Origin: an uncultured Oscillospiraceae bacterium
GTDB lineage: Bacteria > Bacillota > Clostridia > Oscillospirales > Acutalibacteraceae
NCBI GenBank assembly: GCA_900543305.1
Contig: UQQZ01000011.1
Coordinates: forward strand, 1-43,803
Reading direction: 5' to 3'
Length of the DNA stretch: 43,803 nt
Shown here: positions 8,144-16,842 of the stretch, one piece after another
Position numbering within the stretch: the stretch's first letter is position 1
Layout: each line of letters begins with the position of its first letter
Notes under the pieces: model-generated
Told to the model about the DNA's origin: nothing
Databases searched by the model: none
What the model saw: only the letters and a program-made list of their open reading frames with translations
Program-made: the position numbers and the translations under genes

Positions 8144-8485
8144 ATGGAACTGGAAGATCTGGTGTTTATCACCCGGGAGTACCTGCTGCTCTACCTGCGA
8201 TTTATCCGAGATAACAAGAAGGTTTACCGGGCGGCTTTTCGAAATCCCAGCAGCATGCAGGTTCAAGCCAGGTACGACAACCTGAAACGGTATATTCTGG
8301 GCCCTGTTCTGGGGCGGTTTCAGATTCCGGAAGAGCGCCGGCCCTATTATATGGCTTACTATGTAGAGGGCATTATCGCCATTATCAAGGAATGGCTGCG
8401 GCAGGATTGCAAGGACGATGTGGAAATGATCGCCAGCATGATCGAGGCCTGTGTTCGGCCAGACCGGACTCATGAGCCGGGCTGA
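8144..8485 (+). CDS. Isolated TetR/AcrR C-terminal ligand-domain protein
   Basis: This 113-residue protein aligns by eye with the C-terminal half of TetR regulators (TetR_C_33 type: a YLLLYLRFIRDNKKVYRAAF-like helix, then YYMAYYVEGIIAIIKEWL). No DNA-binding HTH is encoded in the same frame upstream. AGAGGAGAA precedes the ATG at 8144 by about 6 nt, so it can be translated as it stands. It is either the decayed remnant of a TetR gene that lost its N-terminus or a stand-alone ligand/dimerisation module that could titrate a partner. A terminator follows at 8523. Confidence 0.6.
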   Translation: MELEDLVFITREYLLLYLRFIRDNKKVYRAAFRNPSSMQVQARYDNLKRYILGPVLGRFQIPEERRPYYMAYYVEGIIAIIKEWLRQDCKDDVEMIASMIEACVRPDRTHEPG

Positions 8486-8522
8486 TGTGGCCAGCGCCAG
8501 AAAAAAGTTTTTGATCCACGAA

Positions 8523-8552
8523 AAAACTCCACTCTGTTTAGAGTGGAGTTTT
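8523..8552. terminator. Bidirectional intrinsic terminator
   Basis: The arms ACTCCACTC and GAGTGGAGT are flanked by A residues before and T residues after, so the hairpin can stop transcription in both directions. It lies after the TetR-like gene and about 135 bp past the aspA stop. Confidence 0.85.
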
Positions 8553-8686
8553 CCATTTTTTGAAAACAGCCAGCGGCAAACCAGCTGCCATTCTGGATGT
8601 CTTTTCCCGTATTCTCATCTGAAATAGAGGAGACACAGAATATTGCATGGACCTTTGTCCTGTTATTTATCACGAAAGGCAAGCCT

Positions 8687-10021
8687 TCATTGGGTTTCCT
8701 TGGCCTTTGCCATGGCTTCCAACAACCGCCGGGCCTCTTCGGGTCCATGGTCATGGACAACGGCAGCAACCGTGTCATACCCCAATACCGGTAGGTATTC
8801 CGCCGCGAAGGCGTAGGATTCTTCCAGATGCCTGCGGCAATTGTCCGCATCTGCCGACAATGTGAGAATACATTTTTCCCGGAAGGTGTGAACAGCGCCG
8901 GTGAGCAGCTGCAAGCTTTCCAGCAGGGCGTCGGCAATCAGCGGTAAAAAGGCATTCAGTTCAAATTCCCCATGGCCTGCTGCCAGGGTCACAGCCGTAT
9001 CGTTTGCGATCACTCGGATTGCGCACTGAATCACCATTTCCGGAATCACCGGGTTAACTTTACCGGGCATCACCGTGCTTCCCTGCTGGACCGGACGAAG
9101 CCGGATCTCAGAAAGTCCGCCGCCCGGGCCCATATTCATCAGCCGCAGGTCTCCTGCAATCTTCATCAGGTTGACTGCCAGCGCCTTCAGCAGCCCGGAG
9201 ACCTCCACAAAGACGTCCTGATTCTGGGTCACGTCCATGGGATATTCCGCCGCTGCCAGGCCGATACCCGTCAGCTCCCGCAGCTTTTCAATGATGCCAA
9301 ACCGGTACTGACGGCCCTGTTTACCAGTGAGTCCCACCGCCGTTCCACCGATGTTGACCTGCCGCAAGCGTTCCTCTACCTTGTAGAGCCGCCAGCGGTC
9401 CCGGGCGATTGCCTGGGCATAGGCGCCAAACTCCTCGCCCAACCGAATGGGTACAGCGTCCATCAATTCCGTCCGGCCCAGTTTGTGGATGGAGTCGAAT
9501 TCGTTTTCTCTCTGCTGGAGGGCCTCCTGCAAAGAGGCGCATTCGTCACTGAGTTCCCGCAGCTGCCAGATCGCGGCAATCCGCAGGGCGGTGGGATACA
9601 CATCATTGGTGGACTGTCCACGGTTGATGTCGTCCAGGGGATGAATCACATCATATTCTCCCGGCTGATGGCCGCTGCGGAGCAGGGCGAGGTTTGCAAT
9701 CACCTCGTTGATATTCATGTTGGTGGAAGTGCCGGCACCCCCCTGCAGAGCCTGGGTGGGAAACAAGCAGTCAAACTCCCCGTTTAACAGTTCATCACAT
9801 GCCGCCGCTGCCCTACGGTAGATTTCCGGGCGGACACCGATCTGTGCATAGGTCAGCGCCGCCGCCTTTTTCACAGTCAGCATTCCCTTTATCAGCAGCG
9901 GATTGACCGTTCTTCCTTTCAGCTGGAAATTGTCCAGTGCCCGGGCGGTGTTGATCCCATACAGGACATCGCTGGGAAGGGTCACCTCTCCCAGAATATC
10001 CCGTTCAGTCCGCGTTTCCAT
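8687..10021 (-). CDS. aspA: Aspartate ammonia-lyase
   Basis: This 444-residue member of the fumarase/aspartase superfamily deaminates aspartate to fumarate and ammonia in the cytoplasm. The three superfamily regions are present: GTSTNMNINEVIAN, a region around QSTNDVYPTA, and the signature loop GSTVMPGKVNPVIPE with the catalytic serine. It overlaps hydF by 17 nt, and GGAGG sits 6 nt before its ATG inside hydF. In many clostridial genomes aspA is embedded with hydE, hydG and hydF, where it may supply ammonia or handle a by-product of maturation. That context argues it belongs to the operon and is not a stray catabolic gene. It is the last gene of the ten-gene transcript. Confidence 0.88.
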   Translation of the reverse strand: METRTERDILGEVTLPSDVLYGINTARALDNFQLKGRTVNPLLIKGMLTVKKAAALTYAQIGVRPEIYRRAAAACDELLNGEFDCLFPTQALQGGAGTSTNMNINEVIANLALLRSGHQPGEYDVIHPLDDINRGQSTNDVYPTALRIAAIWQLRELSDECASLQEALQQRENEFDSIHKLGRTELMDAVPIRLGEEFGAYAQAIARDRWRLYKVEERLRQVNIGGTAVGLTGKQGRQYRFGIIEKLRELTGIGLAAAEYPMDVTQNQDVFVEVSGLLKALAVNLMKIAGDLRLMNMGPGGGLSEIRLRPVQQGSTVMPGKVNPVIPEMVIQCAIRVIANDTAVTLAAGHGEFELNAFLPLIADALLESLQLLTGAVHTFREKCILTLSADADNCRRHLEESYAFAAEYLPVLGYDTVAAVVHDHGPEEARRLLEAMAKAKETQ

Positions 10022-11228
10022 CGGTGTCCTCCAACTCTGCCGCCAGCGCAGGGAAAATGGCGATGCTGCGCTTTAAAATTCCCTGCATGTAGGCGATGAC
10101 AATGCCGTAATTGGTAATGGGCACCCCCTGGTCAAGGGCGCACTTCATCCGGTAACGGACTTCCCGTTCTCCCAGCATGCAGCCGCCGCAGTGGATCACC
10201 AGGGCATAGGGGGACAGATCTTCCGGAAACTCGGTTCCGGAGCAGGTTTCAATCTTCAGTTCCGCTCCGGTATACCCACGGAGCCACCGGGGAATTTTCA
10301 CACTGCCGATGTCGTCGCACTGGCGATGGTGGGTACACCCTTCGGCAATGAGAACCCGGTCGCCGTCCTTCAGCTGTTCCACTGCGGAAACACCTTTTAC
10401 AGCCGTTTCAAGGAGGCCTTTATACCGTGCCATCAAAATCGAGAACGAAGTCAGGGGAATGGAAGGAGGCGTATCTGCGGAAACCTTGGCGAACACCTGA
10501 CTGTCGGTAATCACCAGAGACGGTTTCTTGCCCAGGGATTCCAAGGTTTCTTTCAGCTCAAATTCTTTGACCACAATGGCCGCCGCATCCGCTTCCAGAA
10601 TATCCCGGATCGTCTGCTGCTGGGGCAGAATCAGCCGCCCTTTGGGCGCTGCCTTGTCAATGGGGGTCACCAGCAGGACAAAATCACCAGGGTGAATCAA
10701 ATCACCCACAATCTGCAATTTGGGCTGGTCGGTCACCGAAAGCCGGGCAATCCGTTCTTTCAACTCATGAATGCCCTCGCCCGTCAGGGCGCTGACCCAA
10801 ACCTCTTCCGGTTTTATCTGGGCGGGAGTAGCCACAATGTCGGACTTGTTCATGACCACCAGATAGGGGATCTTTTTTTCAGTGAACAGTTCAATGAGCT
10901 GCTGCTCACAGCTGCCGATGCCCTCTGCGGCATCCACAACCAGCACCGCCACATCTGTTTTGTTGAGGACCTGACGGGTTTTCCGGATACGGAGCTGCCC
11001 CAGTGTCCCCTCATCGTCAAAGCCGGGAGTGTCGATAATCATAACCGGACCCATGGGCAGCAGCTCCATGGATTTGTACACCGGGTCGGTGGTGGTTCCT
11101 TTGGTATCGGAAACAACCGCCAGCTCCTGACCGGTCACCGCGTTGACAACGCTGGATTTTCCTGCATTGCGGCGGCCGAAAAAGCCAATATGGACCCGTT
11201 CTCCGGAAGGGGTTGAATTCATTCCCAT
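10005..11228 (-). CDS. hydF: [FeFe]-hydrogenase H-cluster maturation GTPase HydF
   Basis: This 407-residue scaffold GTPase assembles the diiron subcluster before handing it to the hydrogenase. The N-terminal G domain has the P-loop GRRNAGKS (18-25), DTPGFDD and NKSD. The C-terminal domain carries the canonical cluster motif CTH-N45-HCGGC (Cx1Hx44-53HCxxC). All expected ligands are present, so the protein looks functional. The ATG at 11228 is 10 nt after AGGAGG. It is 32 bp downstream of the substrate-binding lipoprotein and overlaps aspA. No hydG or hydrogenase structural gene is in the window, so whether its client is a hydrogenase or the nitrogenase-like proteins upstream is open. Confidence 0.93.
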   Translation of the reverse strand: MGMNSTPSGERVHIGFFGRRNAGKSSVVNAVTGQELAVVSDTKGTTTDPVYKSMELLPMGPVMIIDTPGFDDEGTLGQLRIRKTRQVLNKTDVAVLVVDAAEGIGSCEQQLIELFTEKKIPYLVVMNKSDIVATPAQIKPEEVWVSALTGEGIHELKERIARLSVTDQPKLQIVGDLIHPGDFVLLVTPIDKAAPKGRLILPQQQTIRDILEADAAAIVVKEFELKETLESLGKKPSLVITDSQVFAKVSADTPPSIPLTSFSILMARYKGLLETAVKGVSAVEQLKDGDRVLIAEGCTHHRQCDDIGSVKIPRWLRGYTGAELKIETCSGTEFPEDLSPYALVIHCGGCMLGEREVRYRMKCALDQGVPITNYGIVIAYMQGILKRSIAIFPALAAELEDTDGNAD

Positions 11229-11260
11229 GTATTCGTTACCTCCTGTCTTTCCTTGTGGGT

Positions 11261-12472
11261 TTAGTCAAAATATACTTCGCCCGCGGCGGTCACCGGGGTA
11301 AAGATGGATTCTGCCTGCTCTTCCGTCAGCTGAATGCCAAAGACGGAATCGTAGTAATCGATGGTCTTTTTGGTTACATCGATGTCTTCAAACAGGTCGG
11401 GATACACGGTCTTTGCCAGCCAGTATAGGGTGACAGGAGTATCCACGCCGGGCGTATAGCTGCGGTACATGCCCAGAGGCATCTTGTAGACCTGCTTTTG
11501 CTGAATGGCGTCAATCTGGCTCCAGTCATAGCTGCCAATGGTGTTGTTGTACAGGTCGTCCGGAGTTGCCTGGTTGAAGTTGGTAATCAGGATGGTATCC
11601 GGGTTCCAGCCGTAAATCTGTTCCATGCTGACCTGGTTGGCGTTGTCGGTGGTCAGCTCCTGGGCAACGTTCACCGCGCCAATGGCGTCTGCCCACCACT
11701 GGCCAAAGAAGTGCTGGCCGGAGGTTGCGATGGTGGTGTCACTGTACTGGAAGAGGAAGAACACCCGGGCCCGCTCTTCATCGCTCAAGTCTGCCACACG
11801 CTGCTGAATTTCGTCATACACCTGGTTGCTGTAATTGCTGACCAGCTCCGTCTTATCGTTGTCGGGGAACAGTTCGCTGATGAGGGAAATCCAGTTGTCC
11901 AGGGTTTCAATGGCGTTGTAATCCCATTTGTTCACCGAAATGGCAATGCCGGGGATGCCGGCGTTTTTCAGCTGCTCACCGATTTCCGGATTGGAGGCGC
12001 CGTAGAACACCACGTCCGGGTTCAACTTGACCAGTTCTTCAATATTGATGGTGGTGCCATCGGTAAAGTTGGTTTCCGCGTTGAGAATTTCAGGGTAGAG
12101 TTCGCTGAGCAGGCTGTTCTGGGCAGCGGTCATGCTGGCAGGCGCCATGCCCACAATCTTCTCGGCGGAATCAAAGAACACCGAAAGCACGGAAGGCAGG
12201 GGATAGATATCTGCTACCACAATGCGCTGGATATCGTAGGGAACCTCAACCTGATTGCCCGCGTGGTCAACCACAGTATGAGATTCGCCCTGGGATTCTT
12301 CCGGTGTGGAAGAATCCTCTTGAGAGACAGTCTCAGAGCTTTCGGAAGAGGATGGTTCCGACACGGCAGAAGAGCTGCTCTCTGTCTGAGAAGACGTGGA
12401 ATCTGTCGTGCCACAGCCTGCCACCGTCACCATAAGAACCATCGCCAAAATGAAACTCAGAACCTTTTTCAT
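11261..12472 (-). CDS. ABC transporter substrate-binding lipoprotein (BtuF/FepB type)
   Basis: This 403-residue protein has a signal peptide with lipobox VAGC, a long Ser/Glu-rich linker (about residues 22-65), and a helical-backbone substrate-binding domain of the kind that captures siderophores, haem or cobalamin (DHAGNQVEVPYDIQRIVV at the start, NIEELVKLNPDVV in the first lobe). It completes an importer with the FecCD permease (17921) and the ATPase (16839), although six genes separate them. AAGGAAG lies about 8 nt before the ATG. The ligand cannot be read. The Fur-like promoter box suggests an iron-containing or iron-chelating compound. Confidence 0.88.
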   Translation of the reverse strand: MKKVLSFILAMVLMVTVAGCGTTDSTSSQTESSSSAVSEPSSSESSETVSQEDSSTPEESQGESHTVVDHAGNQVEVPYDIQRIVVADIYPLPSVLSVFFDSAEKIVGMAPASMTAAQNSLLSELYPEILNAETNFTDGTTINIEELVKLNPDVVFYGASNPEIGEQLKNAGIPGIAISVNKWDYNAIETLDNWISLISELFPDNDKTELVSNYSNQVYDEIQQRVADLSDEERARVFFLFQYSDTTIATSGQHFFGQWWADAIGAVNVAQELTTDNANQVSMEQIYGWNPDTILITNFNQATPDDLYNNTIGSYDWSQIDAIQQKQVYKMPLGMYRSYTPGVDTPVTLYWLAKTVYPDLFEDIDVTKKTIDYYDSVFGIQLTEEQAESIFTPVTAAGEVYFD

Positions 12473-12521
12473 GTATATTACTTCCTTTCACAGCCGCACC
12501 GGGCGGCAAACTTTTGCTGTG

Positions 12522-13652
12522 TTATCCCAGAATGTTGTTTTTGAGCCGTTCAAAATCGGTCAGCAGATTCACGTCCTCCCGCCGGAAGAGACGCCCAGAG
12601 AACGCCTCGTGGGGTAGCCGGACAAACCGCTTTCCTTTGCAGATAGGCTGGTACAGGGGATCGGCGACCACTGTTTCGGCCCCATCCAGGGCGACCACCA
12701 GCTCGTCCTCGTCCAAGGCGCGAACCATTCCTGGATACTCCTCACAGCTGACCGGACAGATCACCCGGATGTCACCGGCTCCTTCCCCACGCAGGGCCGT
12801 CGCCAGAGACAGACTGGTGACGCTTTCTCCGATCAGGACCAGCTTTCCGTCCGGAGAGGCCGGTTCCCAGAGAGTGCGGCAGGTTTTGTCTTGGGCCGAC
12901 TGATGCAGCGCGTCCAGCACCTGGGCGGTAAACTGCTCTCCCACCGGCGCACCCATCACATAAGGCGTTCCGTAGAGTGCCTGTAACTTTTTCGCTGCCG
13001 CAAGTCCGCTCCAGGACACCACCAAATTGACCTGGGCGGCCCCGCTGCGCCGGATATCCTCCAGACTGCATCCCATGGACCAAGTGGACAGGACTTCCCA
13101 TCCATCCTTTTTCAGGCGTTGGACCAGTTCCCGATCATACCCGCAAACCGCGAAATCCAAGGGTGTCAGACCTAAGACATTGACGCTGTGAGGGATCACC
13201 TCCAGGGGCTGGATCATTCTTTCCGCAAATGCCTCAAATGCCATGGAAATCCCGCTGAGATAATCCTGCATGCCGTTGGTGGCGAATCCAAAGGAGGGAA
13301 TCCCGGTCTTTTTCTCGATCACCGCGGCCACTGCCTTATAATCGGTGCCGATCATCATGGGAATGGGCGTACCTGCCAGGGCGATAAACTTGGGGGAAAG
13401 TTCCTTGGCTGCCTGTACGATATCGTCAATCAGTTTGCCGTCGTCGCCCATTACAGCTTCCATCTCCGAAAGACCGGAAATGTAGACCATGGAATCCATG
13501 TCATACCAGCGGGGTTCATCGTGGGTGTTGTAAGTGGAGTTACAGCCGGACGCGTCGTGCATGATGGTCATGCCGCCCAGCTCGTACAGAGCCGACGCCA
13601 CGCCGAACGCATCCGCGGAATAGGTGGAAATAAAGCTGGCAGTCTGTTTCAT
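12522..13652 (-). CDS. Nitrogenase component-1-like protein, smaller subunit
   Basis: This 376-residue protein has the NifD/NifK-superfamily fold signature. HDASGCNSTY holds a conserved first cysteine (C37), ISGLSEMEAVMGDDGKL matches the NifK segment around TEDAAVFGG, and IALAGTPIPMMIGTDY lies where NifK has TTCMAEVIGDD. The second and third P-cluster-type cysteines are absent. It is also shorter than NifK (about 520). It overlaps the upstream component-1-like gene (ATGA at 13652) and should form a heterodimer with it. GGAGGAGG precedes the start. Known relatives include nitrogenase, protochlorophyllide reductase, CfbD and methylthio-alkane reductase subunits. I could not assign it to any of these. 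Confidence 0.78.
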   Translation of the reverse strand: MKQTASFISTYSADAFGVASALYELGGMTIMHDASGCNSTYNTHDEPRWYDMDSMVYISGLSEMEAVMGDDGKLIDDIVQAAKELSPKFIALAGTPIPMMIGTDYKAVAAVIEKKTGIPSFGFATNGMQDYLSGISMAFEAFAERMIQPLEVIPHSVNVLGLTPLDFAVCGYDRELVQRLKKDGWEVLSTWSMGCSLEDIRRSGAAQVNLVVSWSGLAAAKKLQALYGTPYVMGAPVGEQFTAQVLDALHQSAQDKTCRTLWEPASPDGKLVLIGESVTSLSLATALRGEGAGDIRVICPVSCEEYPGMVRALDEDELVVALDGAETVVADPLYQPICKGKRFVRLPHEAFSGRLFRREDVNLLTDFERLKNNILG

Positions 13653-14992
13653 AAGCAGCAACCTCCTCCCCAGCCTTTGATCTGGATCAGTTTCCGTGCG
13701 TCTTTTTTGTGCAGATAGGCGTCTTCCATCTCCTGAGCCATGCGAATGATTCCGTCAAAGCCGTATAGCCCGCCGCCTTCCACAATGTTGACAAAGTTGT
13801 CGCTGCCGGTAAAATAGGCTGCTTTCTGCCCAAGGGCCAGAAAATGCTCCCCGCCAGCTCCTGCCTCCATTCCGTGGAGATAACGCATTTTTACCTCCAC
13901 GGTGGCGTACAGCATCAGGTCAGGCGCCTCTTTTTGCAGGGCTTCAAAATCTGCCTTTTCCTCGCCAATGCTGTCCAGATAGACCCGCTTGACTTGGAAG
14001 CCTTTCCGAAGCAGCAGCCTTGCCAGACTCAGCGGGCGATAGGTCAGCGTATAGTCGATGGCCACCGGCGTATCCCCAATTACTTGGTGGGCTTTCTCCA
14101 GTGCCTCTTCACAGGCTGCGATCTGGCCAGAATACTCCCGCCGGGGCAGCTGCAGGGTGTCGCAGAGGGTGTTCAGTCCCTGGGTGATTTCATCGTAATC
14201 GAACGACACCGGCAGATACAGATATCTCTGCCCCAATCTTCTTTCTAGCGCCGCTGCAGAAGCCTTTGCCGCCGGGTTATAGACAAGGTTCAGCGAGGCA
14301 GTACCCATCTGCTGATATTCCTGGTAGGTGTGGCAATCCTGGATTTCCCGCAGAGTATAACCTCCCTCCCGAAGGATGGTCACCAGTTCACTGGTGGGGA
14401 GAGTGGCAAAATCGTTGCCGATGATGTTGACGCTTTTTTCATCCAGCGGCTGTTTTTTCAGCAGGCTGTAAAGCTGGCGGCGCATCAGCTGGTCCGGAGT
14501 CAGCCCACTTTTGCGCATGATGGGGTTCATGTAGCAGTCGGTAAAATCCACATCCGGGTATTTTTCCCGCAGCCGCCGGTAAACCAGTTTCAAGTCACAG
14601 CCGGTAAAATGATGGATACAACTGGTATACAGCAGCACTGCCGGCGGGCGCTTGGGAAGTTTTGAGAGAATGTCTCCCACGCCGTCGATGATCAGTTGTT
14701 CCATGTCCCCGTCCAGCAGATTGTTTTCCCGGACGGCAATGGTGGAGAACCGGTCAGAGGTTCCCTGTTCCGCAGCGGTCAGCACCACACCCCGGAGGCA
14801 CCCTGCCGCGCAGACAAAGATCTCGTGAGCTTCCGGCAGCAGCATCCCGGTGTGGACGATATTCCAGGTACCTCGGGCAGGGGCCGAGTATTCCAGCCCG
14901 GATCGGAATGGCGCCGGATAACTGGCGTCGGCAATCCGAACTGCCGCACAGCTTTCGTCTATGTGATCAACCTTTTTCAGCATCCGCCTCAT
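13649..14992 (-). CDS. Nitrogenase component-1-like protein, larger subunit
   Basis: This protein of about 447 residues is a divergent member of the nitrogenase component-1 family. The first cysteine region reads FVCAAGCLRG (C61, C65). The third is LLYTSCIHHFTGCDL (C125, C132), in the place of FSTCPVGLIGDD in NifD. The second nitrogenase cysteine region is replaced by a cysteine-free stretch (STIAVRENNLLDGDMEQL). The C-terminus ends GWGGGCCL, an unusual Cys-Cys tail. The ATGs at 14992 and 14983 are both possible; AAGGA precedes the first. It overlaps the 3' end of the NifH-like gene by about 26 nt. It should pair with the smaller subunit and receive electrons from the NifH-like protein. Confidence 0.75.
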   Translation of the reverse strand: MRRMLKKVDHIDESCAAVRIADASYPAPFRSGLEYSAPARGTWNIVHTGMLLPEAHEIFVCAAGCLRGVVLTAAEQGTSDRFSTIAVRENNLLDGDMEQLIIDGVGDILSKLPKRPPAVLLYTSCIHHFTGCDLKLVYRRLREKYPDVDFTDCYMNPIMRKSGLTPDQLMRRQLYSLLKKQPLDEKSVNIIGNDFATLPTSELVTILREGGYTLREIQDCHTYQEYQQMGTASLNLVYNPAAKASAAALERRLGQRYLYLPVSFDYDEITQGLNTLCDTLQLPRREYSGQIAACEEALEKAHQVIGDTPVAIDYTLTYRPLSLARLLLRKGFQVKRVYLDSIGEEKADFEALQKEAPDLMLYATVEVKMRYLHGMEAGAGGEHFLALGQKAAYFTGSDNFVNIVEGGGLYGFDGIIRMAQEMEDAYLHKKDARKLIQIKGWGGGCCL

Positions 14993-15752
14993 CCTTTCCT
15001 TTTCTTGCGGCCTCCAGCATGGCCTTTGCCAGAGTGCGGTACTGGCCGGCCATCTCACTGTCGGGGAAGGCCTGGACCACCGTCATGCCCATCTCTTCCG
15101 CTTGCTGGACCAGGTCGCTGCGGTCAAGGGAGCCCACAATGGAAGAGTGGAACTCCTCGGCAAACTCCTCTACTTTCTTTTCCTCATCCCGGACGTTTTT
15201 GCGGTTGAGAATAATCCCGCCCAGGGTTGCGTATCCACGGTCACGAAAATTCTCAATGGCAGTGGCAATATTGGCGGCGGCGTAAATGGCCATATTTTCC
15301 CCGGAAGTGATGACAAAGACGCTGTCGGCATAACCGTCCCGCATGGGCGCGGAAAATCCGCCGCAGACAACGTCGCCCAGCACGTCATAGAGGATCACAT
15401 CCGGGCGGTAGACCTCGTATCCGCCCATCTCTTCCAGCTTTTCCAGGGCAGTGATAATGCCGCGGCCTGCACAACCGCTTCCCGGCGTGGGGCCTCCCGC
15501 TTCCACACAGGCGATGCCCCCATATCCTTGGGTCACCATCTCGGAAAGGTCCAGCTGGCCGGGTTTCTGGCGCACCAGCTCCAGCACCGTTTTAATCCGT
15601 TTTCCACCGTGGAGACAGCTGGTGGAGTCCGCTTTGGGATCGCATCCGATCTGCATAACCCGCAGTCCTTCATCTGCCAGTGCCGCCGAGATATTGGAAA
15701 CCGTGGTGGATTTTCCAATACCGCCTTTTCCGTATACTGCAATTTTAATCAT
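14967..15752 (-). CDS. NifH-like ATP-dependent iron-sulfur reductase
   Basis: This 261-residue P-loop reductase homodimer is predicted to hold one [4Fe-4S] cluster between subunits and to pass low-potential electrons to a component-1 partner with ATP hydrolysis. The Walker A motif GKGGIGKST is at residues 8-16 and GCDPKADST at 36-44. The cluster ligands are C94 (GGPTPGSGCAGRG) and C130 (DVVCGGF), matching Cys97 and Cys132 of nitrogenase Fe protein. The ATG at 15752 is 25 nt after the HydE-like stop and follows AAGGGG. It is shorter than NifH (about 290) at the C-terminus. Nif structural and cofactor genes (nifB, nifE, nifN) are absent, so nitrogen fixation is unlikely. Confidence 0.9.
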   Translation of the reverse strand: MIKIAVYGKGGIGKSTTVSNISAALADEGLRVMQIGCDPKADSTSCLHGGKRIKTVLELVRQKPGQLDLSEMVTQGYGGIACVEAGGPTPGSGCAGRGIITALEKLEEMGGYEVYRPDVILYDVLGDVVCGGFSAPMRDGYADSVFVITSGENMAIYAAANIATAIENFRDRGYATLGGIILNRKNVRDEEKKVEEFAEEFHSSIVGSLDRSDLVQQAEEMGMTVVQAFPDSEMAGQYRTLAKAMLEAARKGKDEADAEKG

Positions 15753-15777
15753 AACTTTTTCCCCTTTATATCTTCCA

Positions 15778-16842
15778 TCAAACCGGCTGTTTTGCCTGCA
15801 TCCGGGGAGAATCACCTCTACCGGAAACGGCCTGATAGCCGATTGCTTTCATCTGAGCGGCCAGCTGCGCCATTCCGTCGGCGGCGGAATCGGCGGTACC
15901 CACCTTATTGTCGTACAGCATATATTTTTTGCGGACCGACAGGGGGGAGAGGTTGGGCATGATGACGTTGCATCCTGCCAGCACTCCTTCCCGCCGTCCA
16001 TCGCCCCGCACCGTTCCCAAGGCGGTGGTGGCGGGAAGCAGAACTTCCGGAATCATTATGCGGCACAAACTCAGCATCAGTAAAGTGGTTTCCACGCTGC
16101 CAGCCGGGAAGTCCTTGAATGGGGTCTGGCTGTGGGGAATAAAGGGTCCGATGCCGATCATGTGGGGCTTAAATTTCCCGATGAAGATCAGATCCTCCGC
16201 CAGACATTCCGCCGTCTGATAAGGGGACCCCACCATACAGCCGCATCCTACCTGGTATCCGATCTCCCGCAGATCGTACAGGCAGCGAATCCGGTTTTCC
16301 AGGGTCTGCACCGCCGGATGAAGTTTCCCATAATGGGCGGGACTGGCCGTTTCGTGCCGCAGCAAGTACCGTTCCGCACCGGCATCGAACATCCGCTGGT
16401 AGGACTCTCGGCTGCGCTCCCCAATGGACAAGGTGATGGCGCAGTCGGGATACTGGGCTTTTATGGCACGGATCATTTCCACCATCCGCTCATCGGTGAA
16501 CCAGCTATCCTCGCCGCCCTGCAATACAAAGGTGCGGTATCCGCTCTGGTACCCTTCCTGACAGCAGGCGAGAATATCTTCCAGTGTCAGCCGGTAACGG
16601 GAAACCGCGCTGTTTGACCGGCGGATTCCGCAGTAATAGCAATCGTTTTTACAGATATTGGTAAACTCAATAATACCCCGAAAATAAATCTGTTTCCCGA
16701 AAATCCCCACGGAGATGGCTCTTGCCTTCTCAGCGGCGTATTCCCGGTCTTCCGATGTAAAGGTGGAAAGCAGCTGGACCAATTCTTCCTTTGGCAGCTG
16801 TTTTTCTGCTTCCAGCCGGTCAATCCGTTCTCGATTGTTCAT
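15778..16842 (-). CDS. hydE: HydE-type radical SAM enzyme
   Basis: This 354-residue BioB/HydE-family enzyme has the radical SAM motif CX3CX2C at C64-C68-C71 (CKNDCYYC). It contains long stretches typical of HydE: FVLQGGEDSWFTDER, ITLSIGERS, RYLLRHETA, GYQVGCGCMVGSPYQT, and LLPATTALGT near the C-terminus. HydE acts on the iron synthon made by HydG during H-cluster assembly. The optional second cluster cysteines near the C-terminus are not present, as in many HydE proteins. Its ATG overlaps the ABC ATPase stop (ATGA). It lies directly upstream of the NifH-like gene, not of hydG. It could be true HydE or a paralogue dedicated to this operon. Confidence 0.88.
   Translation of the reverse strand: MNNRERIDRLEAEKQLPKEELVQLLSTFTSEDREYAAEKARAISVGIFGKQIYFRGIIEFTNICKNDCYYCGIRRSNSAVSRYRLTLEDILACCQEGYQSGYRTFVLQGGEDSWFTDERMVEMIRAIKAQYPDCAITLSIGERSRESYQRMFDAGAERYLLRHETASPAHYGKLHPAVQTLENRIRCLYDLREIGYQVGCGCMVGSPYQTAECLAEDLIFIGKFKPHMIGIGPFIPHSQTPFKDFPAGSVETTLLMLSLCRIMIPEVLLPATTALGTVRGDGRREGVLAGCNVIMPNLSPLSVRKKYMLYDNKVGTADSAADGMAQLAAQMKAIGYQAVSGRGDSPRMQAKQPV

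Noticed and set aside
12522..15752. Genuine nitrogen fixation genes
   Set aside because: Component-1 cysteine patterns are incomplete and nifB, nifE, nifN and nifV are absent, so the genes are nitrogenase-like only.
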